DNA of 64,000 nucleotides from the NCBI GenBank assembly GCA_910589105.1, contig CAJUST010000010.1, forward strand, positions 35,184-99,183. The letters run 5' to 3'. The position numbers and the translations under genes are program-made. This DNA is from an uncultured Lachnospiraceae bacterium (GTDB taxonomy: Bacteria; Bacillota; Clostridia; Lachnospirales; Lachnospiraceae). Under the pieces are notes generated by a model that saw nothing but the letters and a program-made list of their open reading frames with translations, was not told where the DNA came from and searched no databases. Each line of letters begins with the position of its first letter. The first letter of the stretch is position 1. Shown here piece by piece: positions 15,313-22,731 of this stretch.

Positions 15313-16007
15313 CGATATTTCAAGTCAAATTCCATAAATGCCTGTTCAAATTCTTTTTTCTTTCTCCTCGCAACCGGAAGTTCTACATCTTTCATATGTA
15401 TTATACCATTTCTATACGACTGAACTTGCGCCATATTTACTATGTATTTTCTATGAATCCTGAAAAACAGCCTTTTGTCCAGTAACCCTTCCAACTCCCT
15501 CAAAGACGCTTCACTTCTCAGCGTCTTATTTTTCACTTTATATTCGCAATAACTGTCATAGGTAACGACATACTGGATTTCGCTCTGGTGAACTTCATGG
15601 ATAATCCTGTTATAATATAATTCAACCCGCCCACTGCCTAATACTTTTCTCATACAAGCATTTAACGCTTCTTCCACTTCCTCCCTTTCAATCGGCTTTA
15701 CAATGAAACGGAATGCTTCAAAATAAAACGCTTCCCTCATACGCTCTACCATGACTGTTTCCATAATGATTTTACAGGAATTGTTTTTACTGCGAATTCG
15801 CCTGCCTGTCTCAATCCCATCTACATCTGGCATTCCGATATCTAAAAATATAATATCTAGTTTCTCTGCTTCAGCCAATAATTCCTCTCCTGATGTATAA
15901 AGACTCAAGTGATATTCCATGCCATTATTTTTAAAATATTCATGGATATACTCTTGCAGCATAAGAGTCTGTTCTATTACATCATCACAAATTGCTATCT
16001 GTAACAT
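15309..16007 (-). CDS. LytTR response regulator, AgrA-like
   Basis: A 232-residue two-domain regulator. The receiver domain (1-~120) has Asp8/Asp9, the phosphorylated Asp56 in IIFLDIGMP, and Lys104 in FIVKP. The C-terminal half is a LytTR DNA-binding domain (VTYDSYCEYKVKNKTLRSEAS, FFRIHRKYIVN, LPVARRKKKEF). This class binds direct repeats upstream of target promoters, typically peptide or bacteriocin genes. It is the first gene of the operon, with AGGGGATAAG before the ATG, and the kinase follows with a 4-base overlap. The nearby peptide gene is the obvious candidate target, but I could not identify convincing paired binding sites. Confidence 0.93.
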   Translation of the reverse strand: MLQIAICDDVIEQTLMLQEYIHEYFKNNGMEYHLSLYTSGEELLAEAEKLDIIFLDIGMPDVDGIETGRRIRSKNNSCKIIMETVMVERMREAFYFEAFRFIVKPIEREEVEEALNACMRKVLGSGRVELYYNRIIHEVHQSEIQYVVTYDSYCEYKVKNKTLRSEASLRELEGLLDKRLFFRIHRKYIVNMAQVQSYRNGIIHMKDVELPVARRKKKEFEQAFMEFDLKYR

Positions 16008-16044
16008 ACTTATCCCCTCTTTTTCTTTGGTAAAATTTAGTTCA

Positions 16045-16053
16045 ATTATACCA
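16045..16053 (-). promoter_or_regulatory. Candidate extended -10 promoter for the two-component operon
   Basis: On the minus strand TGGTATAAT (TG-N-TATAAT) lies ~40 bases before the response regulator ATG. No consensus -35 is present, which fits an activator-dependent or extended -10 promoter. Confidence 0.5.
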
Positions 16054-16122
16054 CCAGTGACAATTTATGCGGCTCAATATTCAATTTGCTTATAGCTTTT
16101 GCGATTTGCATTTTTTATCGAC

Positions 16123-16164
16123 AAAAAATGACAGACATTGCTATTTAATATAACAACGTCTGCC
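16123..16164 (-). terminator. Terminator after the rRNA-type methyltransferase
   Basis: A 15-base-pair stem with a few G-U pairs (minus strand GGCAGACGTTGTTAT / ATAGCAATGTCTGTC) is followed by ATTTTTT. Confidence 0.82.
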
Positions 16165-16187
16165 AAGTAAACTATATCCTGCCGAAA

Positions 16188-17048
16188 TTAATTTCCTTCA
16201 AACCTTCCGCACGCCCCGCAGGGAAGCGTAAGTCCGCTTGAGGAAACCGGAACTCCTATTTCATCTGCCATCACCCTGCCGTCAAATTTTTTACACTCCG
16301 TCTGAAGCATATACTTTAGAACAGCAGGCTGCAGCCCTGTCGTATAAGAATTGATTAAATAAAATAATGGACGGTCTGAAAGAAGCTTTCCACATAATTG
16401 TATAAAAGCATAAATGGAGTCTTCCATTTTCCAGATTTCGCCTTTTGGCCCTCTGCCGTAAGACGGCGGGTCCATAATAATAGCGTCATACCGATTGCCT
16501 CTCCGCAACTCCCTCTCGGCAAACTTTACGCAGTCATCAACCAGCCAGCGGATCGGCGCATCCTGTAATCCGGACGCTGCCGCGTTCTCCTTTGCCCATG
16601 CAACCATTCCTTTTGAAGCATCGACATGGGTGACGCTCGCCCCTGCCGCCGCCGCTGAAAGCGTTGCCCCTCCGGTATAGGCAAACAGATTTAACACTTT
16701 CACAGGCCGGTTTGACTGTTCGATTTTCTTTGCGCACCAGTCCCAATTTACCGCCTGTTCCGGAAAAAGCCCTGTATGCTTAAAACGGAATGGCTTTAAA
16801 TGAAAGGTCAAGTTCCGGTAATGAATATCCCACTGCTTTGGCAAGTCGAAAAATTCCCACTCGCCCCCGCCTTTACTGCTGCGGTAATAATGCCCATTGT
16901 GCTTGTTCCAGCCCTTCTCTTTTTTCGGCGTATCCCAAATCACCTGAGGATCCGGACGCACTAACAGATATTTCCCCCAACGTTCAAGTTTTTCACCGCC
17001 GGAACAGTCAATCACTTCATACTCTTTCCAATTTTCCGCTAACCACAT
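16188..17048 (-). CDS. SAM-dependent rRNA-type methyltransferase (COG1092-like)
   Basis: A 286-residue class I methyltransferase. The SAM-binding motif I is LNLFAYTGGATL (~120-131), an acidic residue at the end of strand 2 is in VTHVDASKG, and motif IV is IIMDPPSYGRGPKGEIWK. The DPPSYGRG form is typical of the family that modifies 23S rRNA cytosines (RlmI/RlmK-like), though this member lacks a clear N-terminal PUA domain. It is 23 bases downstream of mrp and probably shares its promoter. The exact substrate is not known. Confidence 0.85.
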   Translation of the reverse strand: MWLAENWKEYEVIDCSGGEKLERWGKYLLVRPDPQVIWDTPKKEKGWNKHNGHYYRSSKGGGEWEFFDLPKQWDIHYRNLTFHLKPFRFKHTGLFPEQAVNWDWCAKKIEQSNRPVKVLNLFAYTGGATLSAAAAGASVTHVDASKGMVAWAKENAAASGLQDAPIRWLVDDCVKFAERELRRGNRYDAIIMDPPSYGRGPKGEIWKMEDSIYAFIQLCGKLLSDRPLFYLINSYTTGLQPAVLKYMLQTECKKFDGRVMADEIGVPVSSSGLTLPCGACGRFEGN

Positions 17049-17071
17049 ATCGCTCCCTTTCTAATGCCTCA

Positions 17072-17908
17072 TTATTTCAACGCTTCCACTGCCGCCGCAA
17101 GATATGGGTTCTCCGTCTCGTAAAACCTGCCTTCATCAGCCGCTTTTGCAAATTCCGGTTCAATCGGAAGTTTTCCCAACACCGGAAGCGAAAGCTTTGC
17201 CGCCGCTTCCTCCACATGGCTTTCACCGAAAACCGGAATCTCCTTTCCACAGTCCGGACACTTCAAGTAACTGAAATTCTCTACAATCCCCAGAACCGGA
17301 ATGCGCATCATTTCCGCCATATTGTACGCCTTCTTTACAATTAACTGCACTAATTCCTGAGGAGACGTCACTACAATTATCCCATCTACCGGAATCGACT
17401 GGAACACCGTAAGCGGCACATCACCCGTCCCCGGCGGCATGTCCACAAACAGATAATCCAAATCTCCCCATATCACGTCCGTCCAAAATTGCTTTACTGC
17501 TCCGCCAATCACCGGCCCCCTCCAAATCACAGGGGCTTCCTCATCATCTACCAGTAAATTAATCGACATCACTTTTGCGCCATTTTTTGCTTCTATCGCA
17601 TACATTCCCTGATCTGTGCCATACGCAGGCCCATGGAGCCCAAACATTTTAGGAATGGACGGCCCTGTAATATCCGCATCCATAATTCCAACCGCATAGC
17701 CAGCTTTTTGCATTGCGACTGCCAGCGAAGCCGTCACGAAAGATTTGCCAACCCCGCCTTTTCCACTGACTATTCCAATTACTTTTTTTACAGATGACAA
17801 TTCATTGAATGGCTCTAACATACTCTGGGGATTTTTATTCCCCTGACAGCCTTCACAGCTTTCCTTTGTACAGCTTGATGCGCTGCTGCATGCACTATTT
17901 TCCGGCAT
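17072..17908 (-). CDS. mrp: Mrp/NBP35 family iron-sulfur cluster carrier ATPase
   Basis: A 278-residue P-loop NTPase that binds and transfers Fe-S clusters to apo-proteins in the cytosol. It has the deviant Walker A motif SGKGGVGKS (~49-57) with the signature Lys, a switch region DADITGPSIP, and DMPPGTGDVPLT. The N-terminus is Cys-rich (CSSASSCTKESCEGC), as in eukaryotic Nbp35-type proteins, and a CxxC pair (CPDCGKE, ~217-223) may hold the bridging cluster. GGGAATTAG precedes the ATG. It heads a two-gene unit with the methyltransferase downstream. Confidence 0.93.
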   Translation of the reverse strand: MPENSACSSASSCTKESCEGCQGNKNPQSMLEPFNELSSVKKVIGIVSGKGGVGKSFVTASLAVAMQKAGYAVGIMDADITGPSIPKMFGLHGPAYGTDQGMYAIEAKNGAKVMSINLLVDDEEAPVIWRGPVIGGAVKQFWTDVIWGDLDYLFVDMPPGTGDVPLTVFQSIPVDGIIVVTSPQELVQLIVKKAYNMAEMMRIPVLGIVENFSYLKCPDCGKEIPVFGESHVEEAAAKLSLPVLGKLPIEPEFAKAADEGRFYETENPYLAAAVEALK

Positions 17909-18020
17909 AACTAATTCCCTCTTTTCATTTTTTTAGAACAAACCGAACAATAAGATCCTTACCGCCTCATCGCTTCTGATTCCAAAAACGGGAAGCCACA
18001 TTGCCCAGTTTCCTATTTTT

Positions 18021-18050
18021 ATTATAATACTTATTTAGGTCACTCTGCAA
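18021..18050 (-). promoter_or_regulatory. Candidate promoter for mrp
   Basis: Minus strand TTGCAG and TATAAT spaced 18 bases, ~110 bases before the mrp start. The gap 17909-18199 holds nothing else I recognise. Confidence 0.55.
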
Positions 18051-18199
18051 GACACACAGCCGCCTTTTCAAGTTAAAAAACCTTTTATTAAAATTCTTTG
18101 TTCAAAATCCTGAATCTCTTTTTCTAAAAAATATCAAACAATGTCATACATCAAACAAAATGCGGAACCATAAAACCATTTTCCTGCTCCATTTGCCAA

Positions 18200-18230
18200 A
18201 AACGGCTGTGCAAAATATGCGCAGCCGTTT
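18200..18230 (-). terminator. Terminator of the pantothenate operon
   Basis: AAACGGCTGTGC and GCGCAGCCGTTT form a 12-base-pair stem with one G-U pair and a 7-base loop; on the minus strand it runs into TTT. It lies 80 bases after the last gene of the operon. Confidence 0.78.
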
Positions 18231-18311
18231 CAAATATAAAAATGCAATGATTCCGCTCAAAAAAAACGCCGTTCTTTTTTCATTTGCAGAACTTATTACC
18301 CTCATCACTGC

Positions 18312-18923
18312 CTATCTGTTATTGAGCGCTTTTTGCAAAGCTTTTGAAATTGCGCTTCCCGCCACAAAACAGGCTGCCGCTTCCACTGCCCCATTCACGC
18401 CTACAAATGCCACAATAAACGCAATCACGCCGGATGCTCCCATAGATTGCGCAAGGCCTTGAATATAATCCGTCTGATAAAAGAAAAGAACCAAAGTCCC
18501 CATAAAAAAACAGGTATTTAACAACGGCCCAATTAAGTTCGCTAAAACCAACGCCGCTTTTGACAAGAAAGCCGCTTTTTTAAACGCCTGATACAAAACT
18601 CCCGTCAGCCAGCCCATCAGGACACGGGAAACAACGCAGACGATAAATGTTGCAGCCGGATTTATCCCCATAAGGACTGTTCCAAACGGGCTCATGCCAA
18701 AACACTGAAGGAAACTCGTAATCCCAAATACCGCTCCAAGCGCTGCGCCTGCAGGCGGTCCCAATGTGACCGCCCCTACCGTTACGGGAACGACGATCAG
18801 CGTAATCTCAAGTCCGAACGTCCGAATATAACCAAGCGGCGTAAATGCCAGCAATAAAATAATTCCTGTTAAAAGCGCCATCTCTACAAATTGTCTGGTT
18901 GTAAATTTTTTCTCTTTTTCCAT
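18312..18923 (-). CDS. ECF transporter S component, probably for pantothenate
   Basis: A 203-residue membrane protein with about six hydrophobic segments. It has the layout of substrate-binding S components of energy-coupling factor transporters: a short charged N-terminus (MEKEKKFTTRQFVEMALLTG), a loop near GLEITLIVVP, and the MGINPAATFI stretch. S components bind a vitamin and work with a shared EcfA/EcfA'/EcfT module encoded elsewhere. It is the last gene of a panC-panD-coaBC operon, so pantothenate is the likely ligand (PanT role). Sequence alone would not exclude another vitamin. Confidence 0.8.
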   Translation of the reverse strand: MEKEKKFTTRQFVEMALLTGIILLLAFTPLGYIRTFGLEITLIVVPVTVGAVTLGPPAGAALGAVFGITSFLQCFGMSPFGTVLMGINPAATFIVCVVSRVLMGWLTGVLYQAFKKAAFLSKAALVLANLIGPLLNTCFFMGTLVLFFYQTDYIQGLAQSMGASGVIAFIVAFVGVNGAVEAAACFVAGSAISKALQKALNNR

Positions 18924-18947
18924 CTAATACCTCTCTTTTCCTCTCTT

Positions 18948-19050
18948 AAGGATCTGTCACTTCCCTCGTATATAGCTCACTCAAGGCTTGTCACTTCCCT
19001 CACATATGACCCAGACTTTAAGGCTCTGTCACTGTCCTCGCATATGGCTC
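18948..19050. repeat. Three degenerate ~31-base direct repeats overlapping the end of the BASS gene
   Basis: Three copies begin AAGG at 18948, 18983 and 19020. The consensus is roughly AAGGCTCTGTCACTTCCCTC followed by GCATATGGCTC. The third copy codes for the last ten residues of the transporter (EPYARTVTEP) and its stop; the other two lie in the gap before the next gene. Confidence 0.75.
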
Positions 19051-19980
19051 CGCTTTTTTCCGGTTCCGGATTCCGGCGTAAAGCGTTCCGGAAATATTAT
19101 GCCATACGGAAAAAATCGCCCCGGGAAGCGTCGCTAAAGGATTCATTGCAAAGTTAGCGGCTGCAAGGGAAATCGCAAGTCCGCTGTTTTGCATCCCGAC
19201 TTCTATGCCAATGGCGGTCACTTTTCTCTCGTCCAGTTTTAAGGCTTTTGCCACGCTTGTGCCGACTAACAGGCCTATTCCATTATGAATTGCCACTACA
19301 ATCATTACCAATGCGCCGCAAGTTAAGATTTTTTCTGCATTGCTGCCCACAATTCCGGAAATAATCATTACAATCGAAATTACAGACGCCAGCGGCAGAA
19401 AATCCCGCGCGGCATCCACTTGCTTTGGAAACAGGCGGTACAATAAAACTCCCGCAAGAACCGGCAGCAAAACGACTTTTACCACAGATACCATCATGGC
19501 AAATAAGGAAACTTCCACCCACGATCCTGCCAGCGCATACACAAGCGCAGGCGTGCAGATGGGCGCTATGAGAGTGGAGACGATCGTCATTCCGACAGAC
19601 AACGGCACATCTCCGCCCGCAATATAAGTAATGACATTGCTTGCCGTGCCTCCGGGACAACAGCCGACCAAGATAACGCCAAGCGCCAAATCCGCCGGAA
19701 GCCCAAAAAGCTTCGCCAGAGCAAATGCGGAAAGCGGCATAATAGTGTACTGCAAAACACAGCCTGCCAATAATTCTTTTGGCCTTGTAAAGACGATTTT
19801 AAAATCTTCCGCTTTAATCGTCAAGCCCATACCAAACATTGCAACCCCTAAAAAGATTGTCGTATAGTTAGTCGCCCATGAAAATCCTGACGGATAAAAA
19901 AACGCCGCCGCCGAAAATATTAGAATCAGTACAGCTATGTTACTTGACATAAAATTACAAATCCGTTTCATTTGATTCAT
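19018..19980 (-). CDS. BASS-family (bile acid:sodium symporter-like) transporter, candidate pantoate importer
   Basis: A 320-residue membrane protein with about nine hydrophobic segments and the BASS signatures GCCPGGTASN (~106-115) and IGIEVGMQNSGLA (~260-272), each a broken-helix crossover motif. Despite the family name, members carry many organic acids; the Salmonella member PanS imports ketopantoate and pantoate. Its place between coaBC and the S component, together with the absence of panB and panE here, makes a PanS-like role the best guess. Its start overlaps the end of coaBC by 26 bases. The C-terminal EPYARTVTEP is encoded by a repeat that recurs downstream and may be an added tail. 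Confidence 0.82.
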   Translation of the reverse strand: MNQMKRICNFMSSNIAVLILIFSAAAFFYPSGFSWATNYTTIFLGVAMFGMGLTIKAEDFKIVFTRPKELLAGCVLQYTIMPLSAFALAKLFGLPADLALGVILVGCCPGGTASNVITYIAGGDVPLSVGMTIVSTLIAPICTPALVYALAGSWVEVSLFAMMVSVVKVVLLPVLAGVLLYRLFPKQVDAARDFLPLASVISIVMIISGIVGSNAEKILTCGALVMIVVAIHNGIGLLVGTSVAKALKLDERKVTAIGIEVGMQNSGLAISLAAANFAMNPLATLPGAIFSVWHNISGTLYAGIRNRKKAEPYARTVTEP

Positions 19981-21208
19981 TTTTAACCCCCTGCTTTCCC
20001 TGTTTCTTTTTCCATAGTTCCAATAACCTCTCTAACAGCCTGTCGGCGCATTCCGTTTTTGAAAGCAGTCCAAGATCTTCTTCGTCCTGCTCCGTTATCA
20101 GCATTAAACGGTTGGTGTCTACGCCAAATCCCGCTCCGGATTCCCGCAAGCTGTTCGCCGCAATCAAATCAGCGTTTTTCCTTTTTAATTTTTCCCTTGA
20201 ATTACGCAGCACATGCTCTGTTTCCATGGAAAACCCGCAAATGCACTGCTTATCCCCCTTTTGTCTGCCCAGTTCCGCCAAAATATCTTTTGTCCGCTCT
20301 AATTCCAGAAAAAGCCCGCCTTCCTGCTTTTTCGTCTTTTCCGCATTGACCTGCGTTGGACGGTAATCCGCTACGGCCGCGGCTTTTATAATAATATCCT
20401 GCCCATCTTTTTGCGCCATCACTTCCCGATACATTTCTTCCGCTGTCACGACGGAAATTTTCGTCACGCCGTCTGGCGCAGGCAGAGAAACCGGGCCAGA
20501 AATAAGCGTCACGTCCGCCCCGCGTTTTTTCGCCTGTCCGGCAATGGCATAGCCCATTTTTCCACTGGAATGGTTCGTCAGAAAACGGACAGGGTCTAAA
20601 CTTTCCCTTGTCGGCCCTGCCGTAACTAAAATTCGGATGCCGGACAAATCTTTTTTTACATCCGGTTTCTCAAGGGCTTTTACGACACAGTCCGCCAGCT
20701 TTTCTTCATCTGGCAGTTTTCCGATTCCGACTGCCCTGCAGGCGAGCCGGCCTGTATCCGGCTCAATCACCTGATAGCCAAAAGACTTTAAACGCCGGAT
20801 ATTTTCCTGTACGATTGGATTTTGATACATATGCGTATTCATGGCGGGAGCAATCAGCACTGGGCATGTCGCCGCCAAAACGGCGGATGTAAGCAAATCA
20901 TCGGCAATGCCGCCGGCTATTTTCCCAATCACATTTGCAGATGCCGGAGCGATTAACATTACGTCCGCCGTCTGTCCCAAAGCCAGATGGGGAATGTCAA
21001 CGCAAGACTGGCATTCAAATTCCGTCGTCAAGCATGGATTCTTCGTCAGCGCCTCAAATGTAAGCGGCGCTATAAATTGCGCGGCGTGTTCCGTCATCAC
21101 GACATGCACGTCACAATTTTGCTTTGCCAGCATACTTGCCACATTCGCCATTTTATAAGCGGCTATGCTCCCTGTAATGCCAAGAACGGCCTTTTTTCCT
21201 GTAAGCAT
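19955..21208 (-). CDS. coaBC: Bifunctional phosphopantothenoylcysteine decarboxylase/synthetase
   Basis: A 417-residue enzyme catalysing two steps of CoA synthesis: joining 4'-phosphopantothenate to cysteine (CoaB) and decarboxylating the product (CoaC). The N-terminal flavoprotein half starts KKAVLGITGSIAAYK and has the active-site region PAMNTHMYQNP (~120-130). The C-terminal half begins at the GPTRESLDPVRFLTNHSSGKM motif and includes the Lys motif AEKTKKQ. Full length for the family. It lies between panD and the BASS transporter in one operon. Confidence 0.96.
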   Translation of the reverse strand: MLTGKKAVLGITGSIAAYKMANVASMLAKQNCDVHVVMTEHAAQFIAPLTFEALTKNPCLTTEFECQSCVDIPHLALGQTADVMLIAPASANVIGKIAGGIADDLLTSAVLAATCPVLIAPAMNTHMYQNPIVQENIRRLKSFGYQVIEPDTGRLACRAVGIGKLPDEEKLADCVVKALEKPDVKKDLSGIRILVTAGPTRESLDPVRFLTNHSSGKMGYAIAGQAKKRGADVTLISGPVSLPAPDGVTKISVVTAEEMYREVMAQKDGQDIIIKAAAVADYRPTQVNAEKTKKQEGGLFLELERTKDILAELGRQKGDKQCICGFSMETEHVLRNSREKLKRKNADLIAANSLRESGAGFGVDTNRLMLITEQDEEDLGLLSKTECADRLLERLLELWKKKQGKQGVKNESNETDL

Positions 21209-21224
21209 GGCTTTCCTCCCATCT

Positions 21225-21620
21225 TTATTCGATTAATGTCCCGTGCGTTTCATAATGGGAAATGGAAGTGATTCTGTTTTTTTCATCTACAAATACGACT
21301 TTAGGCGGACAGGATTCCAACTCTTGCGGCGTCATTTGGGCGTAGCACATTAAAATCACTTTATCGCCCGCGCAGACCATACGCGCCGCCGCGCCATTTA
21401 AGCAGATAATCCCGCTCCCCGCTTCTCCTGCAATCACATACGTCTCGAATCTTGCTCCGTTGTCAATGTCAGCCACTTGGATTTTTTCGTATTCATAGAT
21501 CCCTGCGGCTTCCATCAAGGTTTCGTCTATTGTAATGCTTCCTACATAATTCAATTCCGCCTGCGTGACAACGGCTCTATGGATTTTACTTTTTAACGCT
21601 TCAATCATCATTTTAGCCAC
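21225..21620 (-). CDS. panD: Aspartate 1-decarboxylase
   Basis: A 131-residue pro-enzyme that makes beta-alanine from aspartate. The self-cleavage site is Gly27-Ser28 in NYVGSITID; Ser28 becomes the pyruvoyl group after cleavage. YEKIQVADIDNGARFETY and GEAGSGIICLNGAAA are conserved family stretches. It begins 3 bases after the panC stop and ends 16 bases before coaBC, so the genes are co-transcribed. Confidence 0.97.
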   Translation of the reverse strand: MAKMMIEALKSKIHRAVVTQAELNYVGSITIDETLMEAAGIYEYEKIQVADIDNGARFETYVIAGEAGSGIICLNGAAARMVCAGDKVILMCYAQMTPQELESCPPKVVFVDEKNRITSISHYETHGTLIE

Positions 21621-21623
21621 CTC

Positions 21624-22469
21624 TTACGCTTCCACAATAAAGTTATCAATTAAACGGGTTGTCCCAATAAATACCGCAACCGCCCCTAACACGCGTCCCT
21701 TGACGGTTTGGATTTTTTCTATGCTGTCCGCATCGGTTAATTCCACATAGTCGATCTTTGCCAAAGGCTCTGATTCAAGAATAGAACGCATATGGGCAAT
21801 CACGGCAGAAGCGTCCCGTTCCCCATCTGCTATCATTTTCTCTCCGGCCAACACGGCTTTAGAAAGTATCAGGGCGGCTTTCCGTTCCATTTCACTTAAA
21901 TATGTATTTCTGGAACTTTTTGCAAGCCCGTCCGCTTCGCGGATAATCGGGCAGCCTACAATTTCAATGTCCAAATCCAAGTCACGCGCCATACGGCGGA
22001 TCACTGCAAGCTGCTGCGCATCTTTTTGCCCGAAATACGCCCTGTCGGGACTGACAATATGGAATAATTTTAAAACCACGGTGCAAACGCCCCGAAAATG
22101 TGTCGGCCTGCTTTTTCCACAAAGCTCTGCGCTTACCCGCTCCGTTTCCACAAACGTCGAAAAATCTTTTTGATACATTTCCTCCACTGCCGGATAGAAC
22201 ACCAAGTCCGCTCCTGCCGCTTCACATAAATTCCTGTCCGCTTCAATGTCCCTTGGATAGGTAGATAAATCTTCATTTGCCCCAAATTGAATCGGATTGA
22301 CAAAATCACTGACAACTACCCTGTCATTTTCTTTGACCGCTTTTACAATCAGGCTTTTATGGCCTTCGTGCAAATACCCCATCGTTGGCACAAGCCCGAC
22401 AGACAATCCCTGTCTCCGCCACTCTTTTATCTTAGCTCTCGTTTCTTTAATGGAACCTGTCATTTCCAT
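21624..22469 (-). CDS. panC: Pantoate-beta-alanine ligase (pantothenate synthetase)
   Basis: Joins pantoate to beta-alanine using ATP. I chose the ATG at 22469 (281 residues, usual family length) because GGAGAGG lies 8 bases before it; a longer frame back to 22601 is leader sequence. The HIGH-type nucleotide motif is PTMGYLHEGHKSL (~29-41), and KMSKS-type residues occur at GLAKSSRNTYLS. First gene of the pan operon. The leader in front of it can form an intrinsic terminator, so expression is probably controlled by early termination. Confidence 0.96.
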   Translation of the reverse strand: MEMTGSIKETRAKIKEWRRQGLSVGLVPTMGYLHEGHKSLIVKAVKENDRVVVSDFVNPIQFGANEDLSTYPRDIEADRNLCEAAGADLVFYPAVEEMYQKDFSTFVETERVSAELCGKSRPTHFRGVCTVVLKLFHIVSPDRAYFGQKDAQQLAVIRRMARDLDLDIEIVGCPIIREADGLAKSSRNTYLSEMERKAALILSKAVLAGEKMIADGERDASAVIAHMRSILESEPLAKIDYVELTDADSIEKIQTVKGRVLGAVAVFIGTTRLIDNFIVEA

Positions 22470-22494
22470 CTTATAAACCTCTCCTTTCCTTTTT

Positions 22495-22650
22495 ACATAA
22501 AAAAATATCCGGACACGCTTCGCCCGGACATACCAGAAAAAATCCTTATCTCTTATGTACGGCCCATACGGCGCCGTCATCTGAATAAGAATTAAAATCA
22601 TTTACTTGACCTGTTTTCTCTGGTACAGTTCCTTTGGATACCGTCCGGTA
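22495..22650 (-). promoter_or_regulatory. panC leader with attenuator and alternative long-range pairing; possible pan-motif RNA
   Basis: The leader ends in a hairpin (TCCGG at one side, CCGGA at the other, 22508-22528) followed by TATTTTTTTAT, a terminator placed ~25 bases before the panC ribosome site. Its GTCCGG arm can instead pair with CCGGAC at the 5' end of the transcript (~22642-22647). Next to that, TACCAGAGAAAA (~22612-22626) is fully complementary, with one G-U, to TTTTTTCTGGTA (~22531-22542). The two folds exclude each other, as in a riboswitch or attenuator. A pan RNA motif is known upstream of panB/C/D in Firmicutes; I could not verify that its bulged-A consensus is met. Confidence 0.6.
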
Positions 22651-22652
22651 TT

Positions 22653-22681
22653 ATAGTAGCATATCTTTTTTTTCATTGCAA
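22653..22681 (-). promoter_or_regulatory. Promoter of the pan operon
   Basis: Minus strand TTGCAA, 17 bases, TACTAT (within TACTATAAT). Transcription would start near 22646, giving a ~175-base leader. Confidence 0.7.
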
Positions 22682-22712
22682 GAAAGAAATCCCAGAGAAT
22701 AAATCTCTGGGA
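22682..22712 (-). terminator. Terminator after the giant surface protein gene
   Basis: TCCCAGAGA and TCTCTGGGA form a 9-base-pair stem with a 5-base loop; the minus strand continues TTTCTTTCTT. It overlaps the edge of the pan promoter. Confidence 0.85.
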
Positions 22713-22731
22713 CTTCTTAATATATCTTGTG

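Noticed and set aside
11054..16007. Integrated phage or conjugative element
   Set aside because: The region has odd composition but no integrase, structural, relaxase or transposase gene, and no flanking att-like repeats that I could find.
22470..22601. 44-residue N-terminal extension of PanC
   Set aside because: It would be translated from the attenuator leader; GGAGAGG lies before the ATG at 22469 and the family starts there.
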